Below, in pieces: positions 35,720 through 44,928 of a stretch of 64,000 nt of DNA. Both the position numbers and the translations under genes were made by a program. Every line of letters begins with the position of its first letter. Position 1 is the first letter of the stretch. Origin of the DNA: Candidatus Halobonum tyrrellensis G22 (GTDB taxonomy: Archaea; Halobacteriota; Halobacteria; Halobacteriales; Haloferacaceae); NCBI RefSeq assembly GCF_000495475.1, contig NZ_ASGZ01000020.1, forward strand, positions 1 to 64,000, in the 5' to 3' direction. A model generated the notes under the pieces. It was given only the letters and a program-made list of their open reading frames with translations, did not search any database and had not been told where the DNA came from.

Positions 35720-36001
35720 TTACTCCTGGAAGACGAGGCGGCCGGCGCGCCAGCCCTCGCGCATGTGGGCCTTGCCGCAGTCGGCGCAGCGGTACTTGAG
35801 GTGGGTCTTCTTCGTGGGCTTGTCCCCGCCGGGCACCTTCGAGAACTTGCCGGCGTTCCCGATGACGGCCGTGCCGCGCTTCTGCTGGCGGTCGGTCCAC
35901 TTCATGCCGGTCTCGCGGCCGCGGCGGACCTTCTCGACCTCGTGCTCTTCGTGGGCTTTACAGAACGGACAGTACGTGTTCATCCGTCGCGGCATCTCCA
36001 T
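35720..36001 (-). CDS. rpl44e: 50S ribosomal protein L44e
   Basis: 93 residues: [20 protein letters not shown], then [20 protein letters not shown] and [20 protein letters not shown]. The CPFC and CADC pairs bind zinc. Near full identity with the known haloarchaeal L44e pattern. Unlike most genes here it is leadered: a TTTTAA element (36040-36045) puts the transcript start about 15 bases before the ATG, and a GAGGAG ribosome site lies in that leader. Confidence 0.97.
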   Translation of the reverse strand: MEMPRRMNTYCPFCKAHEEHEVEKVRRGRETGMKWTDRQQKRGTAVIGNAGKFSKVPGGDKPTKKTHLKYRCADCGKAHMREGWRAGRLVFQE

Positions 36002-36124
36002 AGCGAAATCTCCTCTTGCGCCTGCTACCGTCCCAGCGGTTAAAAGGAATGTGGTCCGCGGCCGGCCTGTGTCACGTTCGCACGCGCGGGTCGGGCGACG
36101 GGGGTCGACCGACCGCTCCCCGAC

Positions 36125-37120
36125 TCACGCCAGCGGCGTCCGCTCGACGACGGTGCCGTTGACGGTGGGGTACTGCTCGACCACCTCGCCGTCGGAGAGG
36201 TCGCCGTCGTCGACCATCTCCTCTAGGAGCCACCACGCCACCTCGACGTGGTCCGTCTTGGCGGTGTAGAACTCCTCGGGGACGCCGAGCGCTTCCAACT
36301 CCCCGGGGTCGGCGTACGTCTTGCCGTACACCAGCGTGCCGTCGTCGGTCACCTCGTCGAACGGCCGCCGGAGGTTCTTCGCCATCCGCTTGAGGCGGTT
36401 GCGGTGCTGGGCGGCGTCCTTGAACACGGAGGTGCAGAAGTACACCTTCTCGTGGCCGCCCATCGTCTCCAGGATGGCCTCCTTCGACCCGTCGACGGCG
36501 GACATGTGCCCCTCCTGGAGTTCGAACCCGGCCTCCTGCATCCGCCGGTAGTTGCCGTCGGACATCTCGAACTCGTTGACGTTACAGAACTCGGCGGCGC
36601 CCTCGTCGAGGAACTCGAGGAACTCCTCTTCGGCGCGGATACCCGGAATCTCGAACGCGGGCGTCAGCCCCTCCTCGCGGGCGACGTGGAGGATGTCCTC
36701 CCACTCGGTGCCGTGGAGGTCGCCCCACAGTTCCAGCGGCGGGTGGAAGCGTATCTCGTCGAGTCCCGCCTCCGAGAGTCGGCGCATGTTCTCGCGGCCG
36801 CCCGTGATGCCGGTGTAGAGGTGGGTGTGGTGGTCCTCGCCGAACTCGTCTTTGAGCAACGAGAGGTAGTGACAGGTCTTGTCCATCGCCTCCTGTGGCT
36901 CCCCGCCCGTGATGGAGGTGCCGAGCGCGTCCATCCGGTTCGCCTCCGCGAGCACGTCGTCGTCCGACTCGACGAGTCGCTCGTTGGCGTACACGTCGGT
37001 GACGTTCTTGCGGTTCTCGCCGAGCGGACAGTAGAAGCAGTCGCGCTGGTCGCAGTAGCCGTAGACGAAGAGGACCATCTTCCCCCCTTTGGCGCACTGT
37101 TCACAGCCCTTCGAGATCAT
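36125..37120 (-). CDS. Radical SAM protein (COG2108 type)
   Basis: 331 residues. The Fe-S cluster motif is C-x4-C-x2-C in GYCDQRDCFYCPLGENR, a spacing seen in COG2108 rather than the standard x3; a CEQC pair precedes it. The SAM-binding GGEPQ appears in SITGGEPQEAMDK. Sequence relatives are described as pyruvate-formate-lyase-activase-like, but the reaction is unknown. The ATG at 37120 follows a CTTTTGCCG element by about 28 bases. It shares the divergent region with no obvious partner. Confidence 0.88.
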   Translation of the reverse strand: MISKGCEQCAKGGKMVLFVYGYCDQRDCFYCPLGENRKNVTDVYANERLVESDDDVLAEANRMDALGTSITGGEPQEAMDKTCHYLSLLKDEFGEDHHTHLYTGITGGRENMRRLSEAGLDEIRFHPPLELWGDLHGTEWEDILHVAREEGLTPAFEIPGIRAEEEFLEFLDEGAAEFCNVNEFEMSDGNYRRMQEAGFELQEGHMSAVDGSKEAILETMGGHEKVYFCTSVFKDAAQHRNRLKRMAKNLRRPFDEVTDDGTLVYGKTYADPGELEALGVPEEFYTAKTDHVEVAWWLLEEMVDDGDLSDGEVVEQYPTVNGTVVERTPLA

Positions 37121-37228
37121 TCGGTGCCCCCACTACTCGGTCGAACGGCAAAAGCGGTGCGTTCTCGCCCTCCGGGGTCGACACCCCCGAGTCGCGACGT
37201 CGACGCCCCGCCGGGCAGCGACCGACGC

Positions 37229-37573
37229 TCACGCGGGCGGCCGCTCGCGCCCCTCGGGCGGGCCGTCGAGGAGGACCAGGGCCGCGGTGACGAGGAGGAC
37301 CAGCGACGTCGGGAGGACGACCCACCCGACCGTGAACTGCCAGAAGCCGAGGAGGAACAGCCCCACCGCGCCCGCGGTCAGGAGTCGCACCCGCGAGCGG
37401 ACCGCGCCGGCGGCGCCGACCCAGCCGAACAGCGCGACCAGTCCGAACAGGAGCAGTCGCGACGGCCGCGAGCCGGGCGCCGGGAGGAGGGCGACGAGGA
37501 CGACCGTGAGCGCACTCACGGCGACGACCGAGAGGCCGCGGAACGCGCGGGCGAGCGAGCGCCGTCGGTTCAC
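37229..37573 (-). CDS. Small four-helix membrane protein
   Basis: 114 residues: a basic N-terminus (MNRRRSLARAFRGL) and about four helices packed with Val/Leu/Ala (VVAVSALTVVLVALLPAPG, LLLFGLVALFGWVGAAGAV, LTAGAVGLFLLGFWQFTVG, VLPTSLVLLVTAALVLLD). No family recognised. GTG start at 37573, 27 bases after a GTTAGG element. Expression looks independent of the radical SAM gene. Confidence 0.65.
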   Translation of the reverse strand: MNRRRSLARAFRGLSVVAVSALTVVLVALLPAPGSRPSRLLLFGLVALFGWVGAAGAVRSRVRLLTAGAVGLFLLGFWQFTVGWVVLPTSLVLLVTAALVLLDGPPEGRERPPA

Positions 37574-37687
37574 AGCCGGCGTACGCCCGGGGAGACCCTA
37601 ACGGTTGTCCCGGTCGGTCGCCCCGTCGGAACCAGCCGTGAGAATTCCACCACGAGACTCATGCGTCTCCGCGACAGTTACCCGCAC

Positions 37688-38359
37688 ATGGTACGCAGAC
37701 GAGACGTCCTCCGCGCGGGGGGCGCGGCGGCGCTCGGGGGGCTCGCGGCGACGAGCGGCTGTTTAGGGTTCGTCACCGGGTCGGAACCGATCGAGGTGTC
37801 GGCGTCGCCGGCGACCGTCCCCGACGCGGCGCTCTCCGAGACGGGGTACGCGGAGTACCGGGTCGAACCGATGGAGATCGAACGGACGGTCGAGGTGGCG
37901 GGCCAGTCGCGCACGGTGGTGGCGCGCAACCAACTCGCGCAGTACGACCGCGCGGTCGAGGTGGCGGGCCAGCGCTACCAGGCGGCCGTCTTCACGGTGC
38001 TGTCGACGCCCGCGGTCGAGATCGCGGGCCAGACGCTCAACCCCGTCGGCGGGATGAGCGCGGCCGAACTCGCCCGGCGGACGATCGGACGCTACGAGGG
38101 GATCGGCGACGTCGAACAGCTCGACGACGAGACCGCGCAGGTGCTCGGCACCGAGACCACCGTCGGCGTGTTCGAGGCGGAGACGGAACTCACGGAGGGG
38201 GTCACCGTCGACACGCGGATCCACGTCGCGAACGCGGTGCGGGCGGGCGCGGACTTCGTCGTCGCGGTCGGGGCGTACCCGACGATCCTCTCGGGGGAGG
38301 ACGACGCCGTCCGGACGCTGATGGGCGCCGTCGTCCACGAGGAGAGCGACGGCGGCTGA
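37688..38359 (+). CDS. Tat-exported lipoprotein (DUF6517-like)
   Basis: 223 residues. Twin-arginine signal MVRRRDVLRAGGAAALGGL is followed by a lipobox-like ATSGC, so it should be Tat-exported and lipid-anchored on the outer face, the usual haloarchaeal route. The mature part is beta-rich with repeated VEVAGQ segments (ERTVEVAGQSRTVVARNQLA, RAVEVAGQRYQAAVFTVLST, AVEIAGQTLNPVGGMSAAEL). This resembles DUF6517 proteins of unknown role. An in-frame ATG at 37661 would add 9 residues; the start at 37688 gives the better signal peptide. Confidence 0.75.
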   Translation: MVRRRDVLRAGGAAALGGLAATSGCLGFVTGSEPIEVSASPATVPDAALSETGYAEYRVEPMEIERTVEVAGQSRTVVARNQLAQYDRAVEVAGQRYQAAVFTVLSTPAVEIAGQTLNPVGGMSAAELARRTIGRYEGIGDVEQLDDETAQVLGTETTVGVFEAETELTEGVTVDTRIHVANAVRAGADFVVAVGAYPTILSGEDDAVRTLMGAVVHEESDGG

Positions 38360-38506
38360 GCCGACGGGCCGGTCGCGTCCCTCCGGGTCGGTTCGTCGGG
38401 GTCCGTCGGCGTCCGCCGGGGGCGCGCCCGGTCGCCGACCGGCGGGTTCCCGCGTCGTGGGCCGCTCCCGAAAGCAGTTATACCTCCCACGACGTATCGG
38501 CTCACG

Positions 38507-39628
38507 ATGCTGCTGGTCCTCCCGGTCGACCTCGACGACGACCTCGGGCGGAAGACCGGTCTCGACACGCCGGTCATCGGCCGCGACGCCGTCGAGGCGG
38601 CGGCGGTCGCGCTCGCCACCGCCGACCCGGAGGACTCCGACGTGAACGTGCTGTTTCAGGCGGTCCACGCGTACGACGACCTGCTCGCGGACGAGTCGGT
38701 CGACGAGGAGGTCGAGGTGGCCGCCGTCACGGGCGTCGAGGGGAGCGACGTGCAGGCGAACCGCGCGGTCGGCGCGGAGGTCGACGAGGTGCTCGCCGCG
38801 CTCACCACCGGCGAGGACGTCCGCGCCATCGTGATCACCGACGGCGCACAGGACGAGTCGGTGCTGCCGGTGATCCGCTCGCGGGTGCCGCTCGACGGCG
38901 TCCGTCGCGTCGTCGTCAGGCAGGCGCAGGACCTCGAGTCGATGTACTACACGATGAAGCAGGTGCTGTCGGACCCCGAGACCCGCGGGACGATCCTGAT
39001 CCCGCTGGGCGTCCTGCTGTTGATCTACCCGCTGTCGATCGTCGCCAGCCGGTTCGACATCCCCGGCGCGGTGGTGCTCGGGGTGGTGTCGGCGCTGTTG
39101 GGGCTGTACACGCTGTTCCGCGGGCTGGGACTGGAGGAGACCGTCGACGCCACCGCCGAACGCGTGCGGACCGGGCTGTACGCGGGCCGCGTCACGCTGG
39201 TCACCTACCTGGTCGCGCTCGCACTCCTGGTCGTCGGCGTCGTCCAGGGGTTCGACGCGCTCGGGTCCGCCCGCAGCGTCGCCGACGCCGGACTCCCGCC
39301 CCAGCGCGCCGTCGCGGTGTTCGTCCACACCGCCGTCCAGTGGGCGGCGGTCGCGGGGGTCACCTCCTCGCTCGGACAGGTGACCGACGAGTACCTCGCC
39401 GACCGCTTCCGGTGGCGCTACCTCAACGCGCCGTTCTACGTGCTCGCGATCGCGGTGGTGCTGTACGGCGTCTCGGGCTACTTCCTCCCGTCCATCCCGG
39501 GGACGACGCCGCTGACGCTCTCGCGTCTCGCGCTCGCGCTGGCCGCGGGGACGCTGTTGGGCGTGCTCTCGACGCTCACGTTCGCGGTCGCCGAGTCGCG
39601 ACTGCCCGGCGGACCCGAGGCGGCGTGA
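38507..39628 (+). CDS. DUF373 membrane protein, paralogue 2
   Basis: 373 residues, same layout as the protein at 30041. It has the N-terminal LPVDLDDDLGRKTGLDTPVI, DPEDSDVNVLFQAVH, VIVITDGAQDES-like core and RQAQDLESMYYTMKQ, then about six transmembrane helices. The VDR-ND motif of the first copy is VDLDDD here. Two copies 8.5 kb apart point to an old duplication with diverged ligand sites. The ATG at 38507 follows a GTTATACC element by 27 bases. Confidence 0.87.
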   Translation: MLLVLPVDLDDDLGRKTGLDTPVIGRDAVEAAAVALATADPEDSDVNVLFQAVHAYDDLLADESVDEEVEVAAVTGVEGSDVQANRAVGAEVDEVLAALTTGEDVRAIVITDGAQDESVLPVIRSRVPLDGVRRVVVRQAQDLESMYYTMKQVLSDPETRGTILIPLGVLLLIYPLSIVASRFDIPGAVVLGVVSALLGLYTLFRGLGLEETVDATAERVRTGLYAGRVTLVTYLVALALLVVGVVQGFDALGSARSVADAGLPPQRAVAVFVHTAVQWAAVAGVTSSLGQVTDEYLADRFRWRYLNAPFYVLAIAVVLYGVSGYFLPSIPGTTPLTLSRLALALAAGTLLGVLSTLTFAVAESRLPGGPEAA

Positions 39629-39705
39629 GACCGCGGCTCGCCGAACACGGAACACGGGCACCGGATACGCGCCTTTTTTGACGGGTGCTTGCCAACCGGA
39701 AGCGT

Positions 39706-41082
39706 ATGTCTGCGGCATCTCACTCGTACGACGTGGTCGTCGTCGGCGGCGGCACGGCCGGCGCGTTCGCGGCGGCGACGACGGCGCAGGAGGGGTTGAA
39801 CACGGTGATCCTCGAGCGGAAACCCGAGGAGGAGGCGGGCCACATCGCCTGTGGCGACGCCATCAAGGGGAAGTCGACGTTCCCCGACGTGGTCGACCTC
39901 GACTACCTGCGAGACGAGTCGTTCACCAACCAGAACATCAGCCGGGCGGTGTTCGAGAACCCGCGGACCGACGAGGAACTGTCGATCCCGCTGGGGCAGA
40001 CCGGCTCGGTGATCGACCGGAAGCGCTACGGCGAGATCATCCTGGAGGAGGCCGAACGCGCGGGCGCCGAACTCCACTTCGATACGGTCGTCAAGGACGT
40101 GACGCAGGACGACGACGGCCGCGTCACCGGCGTGCGGGCGACCCGCGAGGGCGACGCCGTCTCGTACGACGCCGAGGTGACGGTCGACGCGGCGGGCGCG
40201 CTGTCGATCCTCCAAGACCGGGCGGACCTCTCGGGGGCGACGTTCGACACGAACGTCTCGTACTCGCAGTTCTGCTCGGCGTACCGCGAGGTGCTCGACG
40301 TGCCCGAACCGGTCGACTACGACGACGCCATCGTGTTCAAGCCGACCGAGGAACTCGGCTACCTCTGGTACTTCCCGCGGACGAGCACGGAGATCAACGC
40401 CGGACTGGGCTTTCAGATGACCGAGCCGCCGATGAAACTGGTCGACGCCCTGAAACGCGACCTCCACAGCCGCGCGGAGTTCCAGGGGGCGAAAGTTCGG
40501 GACAAACTCGGCGCGGCGCTGCCGACCCGCCGGCCGTACGACTCCGCCGTCGCCGACGGCTTCCTCGCGGTCGGCGACTCGGCGGGGCACGTCAACCCCA
40601 CCACGGGCGGCGGCATCCCCGGCGCGGCCAAGTCGGCCCACTGGGCGGCCCAGCGCGCGGTCGCCGCAATCTCCGACGGCGACACGAGCGAGGAGGCGCT
40701 GTGGTCGTACAACCGCGACGTGTTGACCGACTTCGGCAAGCGGTTCGCCGCGATCGACCTGTACAACATCTGGGGGACCGCCCACGAGGTGGACGAACTC
40801 ACCGACATCGTCACCGCCATCCCCGGCCAGCAGTTGGTCGACGCGCTGGGGAAGGGCGAGACGTCGATGGGGCTGGGACTCAAACTCCGGACCGTCGTCG
40901 AGACGGCCGGCCACTGGGACTCGCTGTACGAACTCTGGCAGGTCCGCGAGAAGGCGCGCGAGTTGAAGGCCCACTACGACCGTTACCCCGACTCGCCGGA
41001 TGCGTTCGAGACGTGGCGGAGCTACCGCGACGACATCATGGACGAACTGTACGAGATAGCCGGCGCCGACCCGAAGTACTAG
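39706..41082 (+). CDS. Geranylgeranyl reductase-family flavoprotein
   Basis: 458 residues. The FAD-binding GxGxxG motif is in YDVVVVGGGTAGAFAAATTA; the second FAD site is FLAVGDSAGHVNPTTGGGIP. The rest follows the geranylgeranyl reductase family (HIACGDAIKGKSTFPDVVDL; YLWYFPRTSTEINAGLGF). Archaeal members saturate the isoprenoid chains of membrane ether lipids (digeranylgeranylglycerophospholipid reductase) or reduce related isoprenoids. Which of these applies is uncertain, as haloarchaea encode several paralogues. The ATG at 39706 follows a CTTTTTTG element by about 28 bases. Confidence 0.88.
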   Translation: MSAASHSYDVVVVGGGTAGAFAAATTAQEGLNTVILERKPEEEAGHIACGDAIKGKSTFPDVVDLDYLRDESFTNQNISRAVFENPRTDEELSIPLGQTGSVIDRKRYGEIILEEAERAGAELHFDTVVKDVTQDDDGRVTGVRATREGDAVSYDAEVTVDAAGALSILQDRADLSGATFDTNVSYSQFCSAYREVLDVPEPVDYDDAIVFKPTEELGYLWYFPRTSTEINAGLGFQMTEPPMKLVDALKRDLHSRAEFQGAKVRDKLGAALPTRRPYDSAVADGFLAVGDSAGHVNPTTGGGIPGAAKSAHWAAQRAVAAISDGDTSEEALWSYNRDVLTDFGKRFAAIDLYNIWGTAHEVDELTDIVTAIPGQQLVDALGKGETSMGLGLKLRTVVETAGHWDSLYELWQVREKARELKAHYDRYPDSPDAFETWRSYRDDIMDELYEIAGADPKY

Positions 41083-41083
41083 G

Positions 41084-41548
41084 TCACTCCCCGAGGGTCA
41101 CGCTCGCGTCCGCGCTGTTCGGGAGCGCGTCCGACCGGCCGTACATCCCGGGCGCGATGGCGAGCGTCCGGAGACCGTACTCGTTTGCGGTCTCCAGCGC
41201 GGGTTTGAAGTCCGTATCGCGGGAGGCGACGGCTATCGTCGCCGCGCGCCGCTCGACGGCGAACCGCGTCACGTCGACCGCGAGTTTCACGTCCACGTCG
41301 CCGCTGGTCACGACGGTCTGGAAGCCGCGCGCCTCCGCCGCCTGGATCAGCCCCGGCGACGCGTGTTCGTCGAGGTAGAGCCGCGCGGTCACCAGTTCGC
41401 CCTCGCGGGCGGCGGCCGCGCGCACGTCGTCGAGGTCCACGTCGAACTCCTCGCGCAACACGTTCGGCCCGTCGACGAACAGCGCGACGCCGCGGGGCGT
41501 CCGCTCGTCCCCGCCGACCGCGTCGGACAGCCGTGCCAACAACCCCAT
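41084..41548 (-). CDS. NYN-domain protein (TIGR00288-like)
   Basis: 154 residues with a PIN-like NYN nuclease fold: ALFVDGPNVLREEFDVDLDD near the N-terminus, TSGDVDVKLAVDVTRFA in the middle and VASRDTDFKPALETANEYG. The conserved Asp residues (VDGPN, GDVDVK, SRDTDF) form the metal site of the fold. Probably an RNA-processing or RNA-binding protein; activity is not shown. The ATG at 41548 follows a GGTATTCG element by 28 bases. Its stop is two bases from the geranylgeranyl reductase stop on the opposite strand. Confidence 0.85.
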   Translation of the reverse strand: MGLLARLSDAVGGDERTPRGVALFVDGPNVLREEFDVDLDDVRAAAAREGELVTARLYLDEHASPGLIQAAEARGFQTVVTSGDVDVKLAVDVTRFAVERRAATIAVASRDTDFKPALETANEYGLRTLAIAPGMYGRSDALPNSADASVTLGE

Positions 41549-41733
41549 ACCCGTCCGAATTCCGCCCGCCCGAATACCGCTTCCGGTCCGCACCGCCCGC
41601 GATGGGTGGCCCTCGCCGCCGTGCGGGCGACCCGCCGGAACTCGGCCGCCCACCCGCGGGCTCGTTCCACGGCTACTCGGGGTGAGCTCTCTCCCCATTA
41701 AATACACATCGATGTCAAAAGAATTAACTCACT

Positions 41734-41976
41734 ATGAAGGTGTTATCCGCTCGGGTCGTGGGAGACGACACCGACGGCGCCGACTTCGAGCGCTACGCCA
41801 CTGACGGCACCGGGTCGTGCCCCACCACGTCCGAGTTCGGCTACCGGTCGTGGACGCCCAACAGCCGGGAGACTGTCACGATCGACGCCCCCGATGACGC
41901 GACGGCCCTCCGCCTCCTCGCCGACGCCTACGCCGACAGCGGGTCGTTCGAGGTGGCGATCACGGAGTACCAGTGA
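41734..41976 (+). CDS. Small acidic protein, family not recognised
   Basis: 80 residues: MKVLSARVVGDDTDGADFER, a Thr/Ser-rich middle and an acidic C-terminal helix (DDATALRLLADAYADSGSFE). A clear ATTAAATA promoter element at 41698-41705, one of the best in the window, puts the transcript start within a few bases of the ATG. No domain recognised. G+C is lower just upstream than elsewhere. Confidence 0.65.
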   Translation: MKVLSARVVGDDTDGADFERYATDGTGSCPTTSEFGYRSWTPNSRETVTIDAPDDATALRLLADAYADSGSFEVAITEYQ

Positions 41977-42176
41977 GAACGGCCGCCGCGCCGTCGTTGC
42001 GGACGGTTTGACACGTACGCGCCCACACAGATCCGGAACTGCGAGACTCACTCCGGTGTAATCTTGGAACTGGGGAGTCCCACGCCGATCTGACCGATTT
42101 TACGGCATCGATGCGCGTTCTAGAGACGCGTACGCCGGCCATGCGGCTTTTGTCGACACGTCGTGAGGTGGTGGAC

Positions 42177-42227
42177 ATGTACTTCTCGATGCGGTTCACA
42201 GCAGTCGCCGAGGTGACAGGATGGTAG
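42177..42227 (+). other. Leaderless mini-ORF overlapping the APC transporter start
   Basis: ATG at 42177 lies 27-28 bases after GGCTTTTG and encodes MYFSMRFTAVAEVTGW, stopping with TAG at 42225-42227, seven bases past the transporter ATG (42221). The transporter ribosome site GAGGTGA (42209-42215) is inside it. Translation is inferred from position. Confidence 0.45.
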
Positions 42228-44749
42228 AGCGAACCCGTACCCTCAGTTTCCGGGTCGCGTTCGCGCTCGGGTTGGGGACGATGATCGCGGCAGGTATCTT
42301 CTCGTTGTCGGGGACGGCTGTCAACCAGATCGGGTCGAGCGCGGTCATCGCGTTCGTGATCGCGGCGCTGGTGGCGAGCATCACGGCGGCGACCTACTCG
42401 GAGTTCGCCTCGATCTACTCCGAGAACGGCGGCGGCTACCTGTTCACTTCCGAGACGTTCGAGGGGAACGGACTCCTCACGTACGCGGTCGGCGCGTCGC
42501 TGTTCCTCGGTTACACCGGGACGACCGCGTTCTACCTCGCGACGATGGACGAGTGGTTCTTCATGTTCATCTTCCCCGAGTCGCTCCACGTCCTCCCGCG
42601 GGGGACGGTCGGCATCGCGGCCGCGCTCCTCCTCGGCTACCTTAACGCCCGCGGGACGGAGGAGTCGGGGACGTTCCAGGTGGTCGTCACGGCCGCGAAG
42701 GTGGCCATCCTGTTCGTGTTCATCGGCGGCGCCGTCGCGTACGCCGGGCCGAGTCAGGCGGCGACCACGTTCGCGAGCGACTTCTCGACGGACGCCGGCG
42801 GCATCGTCTCCATCGCCGCGCTGGCGTTCATCACGTTCTTCGGCTTCTCCGCCATCGCGGCCTCCGCGGGCGAGATCATCGAACCGCGCAAGACGGTGCC
42901 GCGCGCCATCGCCGCCTCCATCGTGACCGTGACCGTGCTGTACACGTTCGTCATCATCGCGATGGTGAACGCGCCCGTCTCCGACTCCGTGCTCGCACAG
43001 GGGGAGACGGCGATGGGACAAGTCGCGGCGTCGTTCCTCGGGCCGGTCGGGCAGTACCTGATCGTCGCCGGCGCGGTCTTCTCGATGATCTCCGCGTCGA
43101 ACGCGTCGGTGCTCGCCGCCTCGGGCATCGGCTCGCTCATGGGACAGAACGGCCACGCCCCCCGCGCGATGGGGCGGATCGACCCCGACTACGAGACGCC
43201 GACGTACAGCGTCGCCACCGCGACGGTGCTCATCGCCGTGCTCATCTTCGTGTTCATGACGCTGTTCGGCCAGCACGGCCTGTTGATGGGGTTCGTCCCC
43301 GGCGGCGAGGGTGGTATCTTCGGGTTCGGCCTGTTCGTCGGCGGCGAGGAGGGACTGTTCGGCCTTGAACCGCTGACCGGGTTCGCGACGTTCAACCTAC
43401 TCATGCCGTTGGCCGTGGTGAACGCGGTGCTCATCTACTCCCGGCGGAACAAACCCGAGTTGGATCGCGGCTTCTCGATGCCGCTCGTCCCGTACCTCCC
43501 CGCGCTCGGGATCGTCGCCAACGTCGCGCTGGTGTACATGCTCCCCGTCATCGGAACCATCATCGGCGTCGCGCTGACCGTCGTGGTGGTCGCACTCTAC
43601 GTGGGCTGGGGCGGCGCGCCCGCCGAGTCCGACCTGGTGCGGGAGGCGTCGCCCGAGCGCACCGTCGCGGTCGGCGGGAACGCCTCCCGGAGCGTCGGCG
43701 GGTCGGGGCCGAGCACGCCCGAGGCCGACGTCGAACCGGAACTCGACGAGGTGACCGGCGAGGGCGAGGAGGACCGCTTCCGCGTGCTCGTCCCCGTCCG
43801 CCGGATGCAGGACGCTCCGATGTACGCGCGACTCGCCGCGCGGATGGGCGAACTGTACGACGAGCCGACGGAGGTGTGGTTCCTCAACGTCACGGAGATC
43901 CCCGAACAGACGTACAGCGAGCAGGTGTTCGACGTGGCACAGGCGCGGGTCGACCGCCTCGAGGACGTGCTCGCGGGGGTCGACGACCTCGACGCCACGT
44001 TCGTCGTCGAGGGGCACGTCTCCCGCGACATCGCGTTCGACGTGCTCAAGACCACACGCGAGACGGAGGCCGACCGGATCCTGATGGGCTACCCGAGCCA
44101 GCACTACAAGCTCGCGCACGAACTGGAGTACGGCTCGCCGTGTGACGTGCTGTTCGTCCGCGGCCTCGGTGAGGGGGACGTGGAACTGTCGCCGCTCACG
44201 ATCGGGACCGGCGGCGGCCCGCACCACCGGGCGCTCGCGGAGCTGGCCAGCCGGGTCGCTCGCGCCGGCGGCGACGTGACCGTCGTCGACGTTCAGCCGA
44301 CCGGCACGTCCGGCACGTCCGAGGACACCGGCCCGACGCTCGACCCGTTCGACGACGGCTCCACCCCCGACGTGGTCGAGGTGACCTCCGACAGCATCGC
44401 GGACGCGCTCGTGGACGCGGCCGCCGACCGCGGCGGCCTGCTCGCCATCGGCGCCGCCCGCACCCGCGGGCTGAGCCGCCACGTCTTCGGGAGCACGCCC
44501 GACCGGGTCGTCGCGCGAGCGAGCGAGCGCGACGTGCCCGTCCTGGTGTACGCCTCCGCCTCCGGCGAGTTCTCCCGGCTGTCGGACCTGGTGTTCGCCC
44601 CGATCCGGGCGGTCGCCAAGCGCGTCGGCTGGTACGAGACCGCCGACCGCGACACCCGCGGGGGCGATCCCAGACCCGGCGCGAACCGCTCGGACCCCGG
44701 TGTCGACTCCGACCGATCCGGGTCGGACTCCGCCGGGCGGACCGACTGA
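42221..44749 (+). CDS. APC-family amino acid/amine permease fused to stress-protein domains
   Basis: 842 residues. Residues ~1-460 are a 12-helix APC transporter; the first helix has the family signature FALGLGTMIAAGIFSLSGTA. After an acidic linker, two UspA-like domains fill the C-terminus. The first runs from FRVLVPVRRMQDAPMYARLA to the ADRILMGYPSQHYKLAHELE region; the second, SPLTIGTGGGPHHRALAELA, ends near DRVVARASERDVPVLVYASA. This fusion is common in haloarchaea; the Usp part is thought to bind nucleotides and control transport. The cargo is unknown. A strong GAGGTGA ribosome site precedes the ATG. Confidence 0.92.
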   Translation: MVERTRTLSFRVAFALGLGTMIAAGIFSLSGTAVNQIGSSAVIAFVIAALVASITAATYSEFASIYSENGGGYLFTSETFEGNGLLTYAVGASLFLGYTGTTAFYLATMDEWFFMFIFPESLHVLPRGTVGIAAALLLGYLNARGTEESGTFQVVVTAAKVAILFVFIGGAVAYAGPSQAATTFASDFSTDAGGIVSIAALAFITFFGFSAIAASAGEIIEPRKTVPRAIAASIVTVTVLYTFVIIAMVNAPVSDSVLAQGETAMGQVAASFLGPVGQYLIVAGAVFSMISASNASVLAASGIGSLMGQNGHAPRAMGRIDPDYETPTYSVATATVLIAVLIFVFMTLFGQHGLLMGFVPGGEGGIFGFGLFVGGEEGLFGLEPLTGFATFNLLMPLAVVNAVLIYSRRNKPELDRGFSMPLVPYLPALGIVANVALVYMLPVIGTIIGVALTVVVVALYVGWGGAPAESDLVREASPERTVAVGGNASRSVGGSGPSTPEADVEPELDEVTGEGEEDRFRVLVPVRRMQDAPMYARLAARMGELYDEPTEVWFLNVTEIPEQTYSEQVFDVAQARVDRLEDVLAGVDDLDATFVVEGHVSRDIAFDVLKTTRETEADRILMGYPSQHYKLAHELEYGSPCDVLFVRGLGEGDVELSPLTIGTGGGPHHRALAELASRVARAGGDVTVVDVQPTGTSGTSEDTGPTLDPFDDGSTPDVVEVTSDSIADALVDAAADRGGLLAIGAARTRGLSRHVFGSTPDRVVARASERDVPVLVYASASGEFSRLSDLVFAPIRAVAKRVGWYETADRDTRGGDPRPGANRSDPGVDSDRSGSDSAGRTD

Positions 44750-44886
44750 GCGAGCGGTCCGACGGCCGGCCGGTTCCGGTCGTCCCCGGCCGTCTCCGCG
44801 GACCGTCGACCGGCCGTCCCGCCGGTCTCGCGCGCCGCGGACGTGAAAGCGTTTAGTCGCCCCCGGTCGGACGGGACGGTACCCGA

Positions 44887-44928
44887 ATGTCACACACCCA
44901 ACGATCCTCGTGTCGGAGGGGACGCTGA
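44887..44928 (+). other. Leaderless mini-ORF before the Na+/H+ antiporter gene
   Basis: ATG at 44887 follows a GCGTTTAGTC element by about 30 bases and encodes MSHTQRSSCRRGR. Its TGA (44926-44928) is two bases before an in-frame GTG (44931) of the antiporter, and a GGAGGGG ribosome site (44914-44920) lies inside it. The antiporter frame is different. Translation is inferred. Confidence 0.4.
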
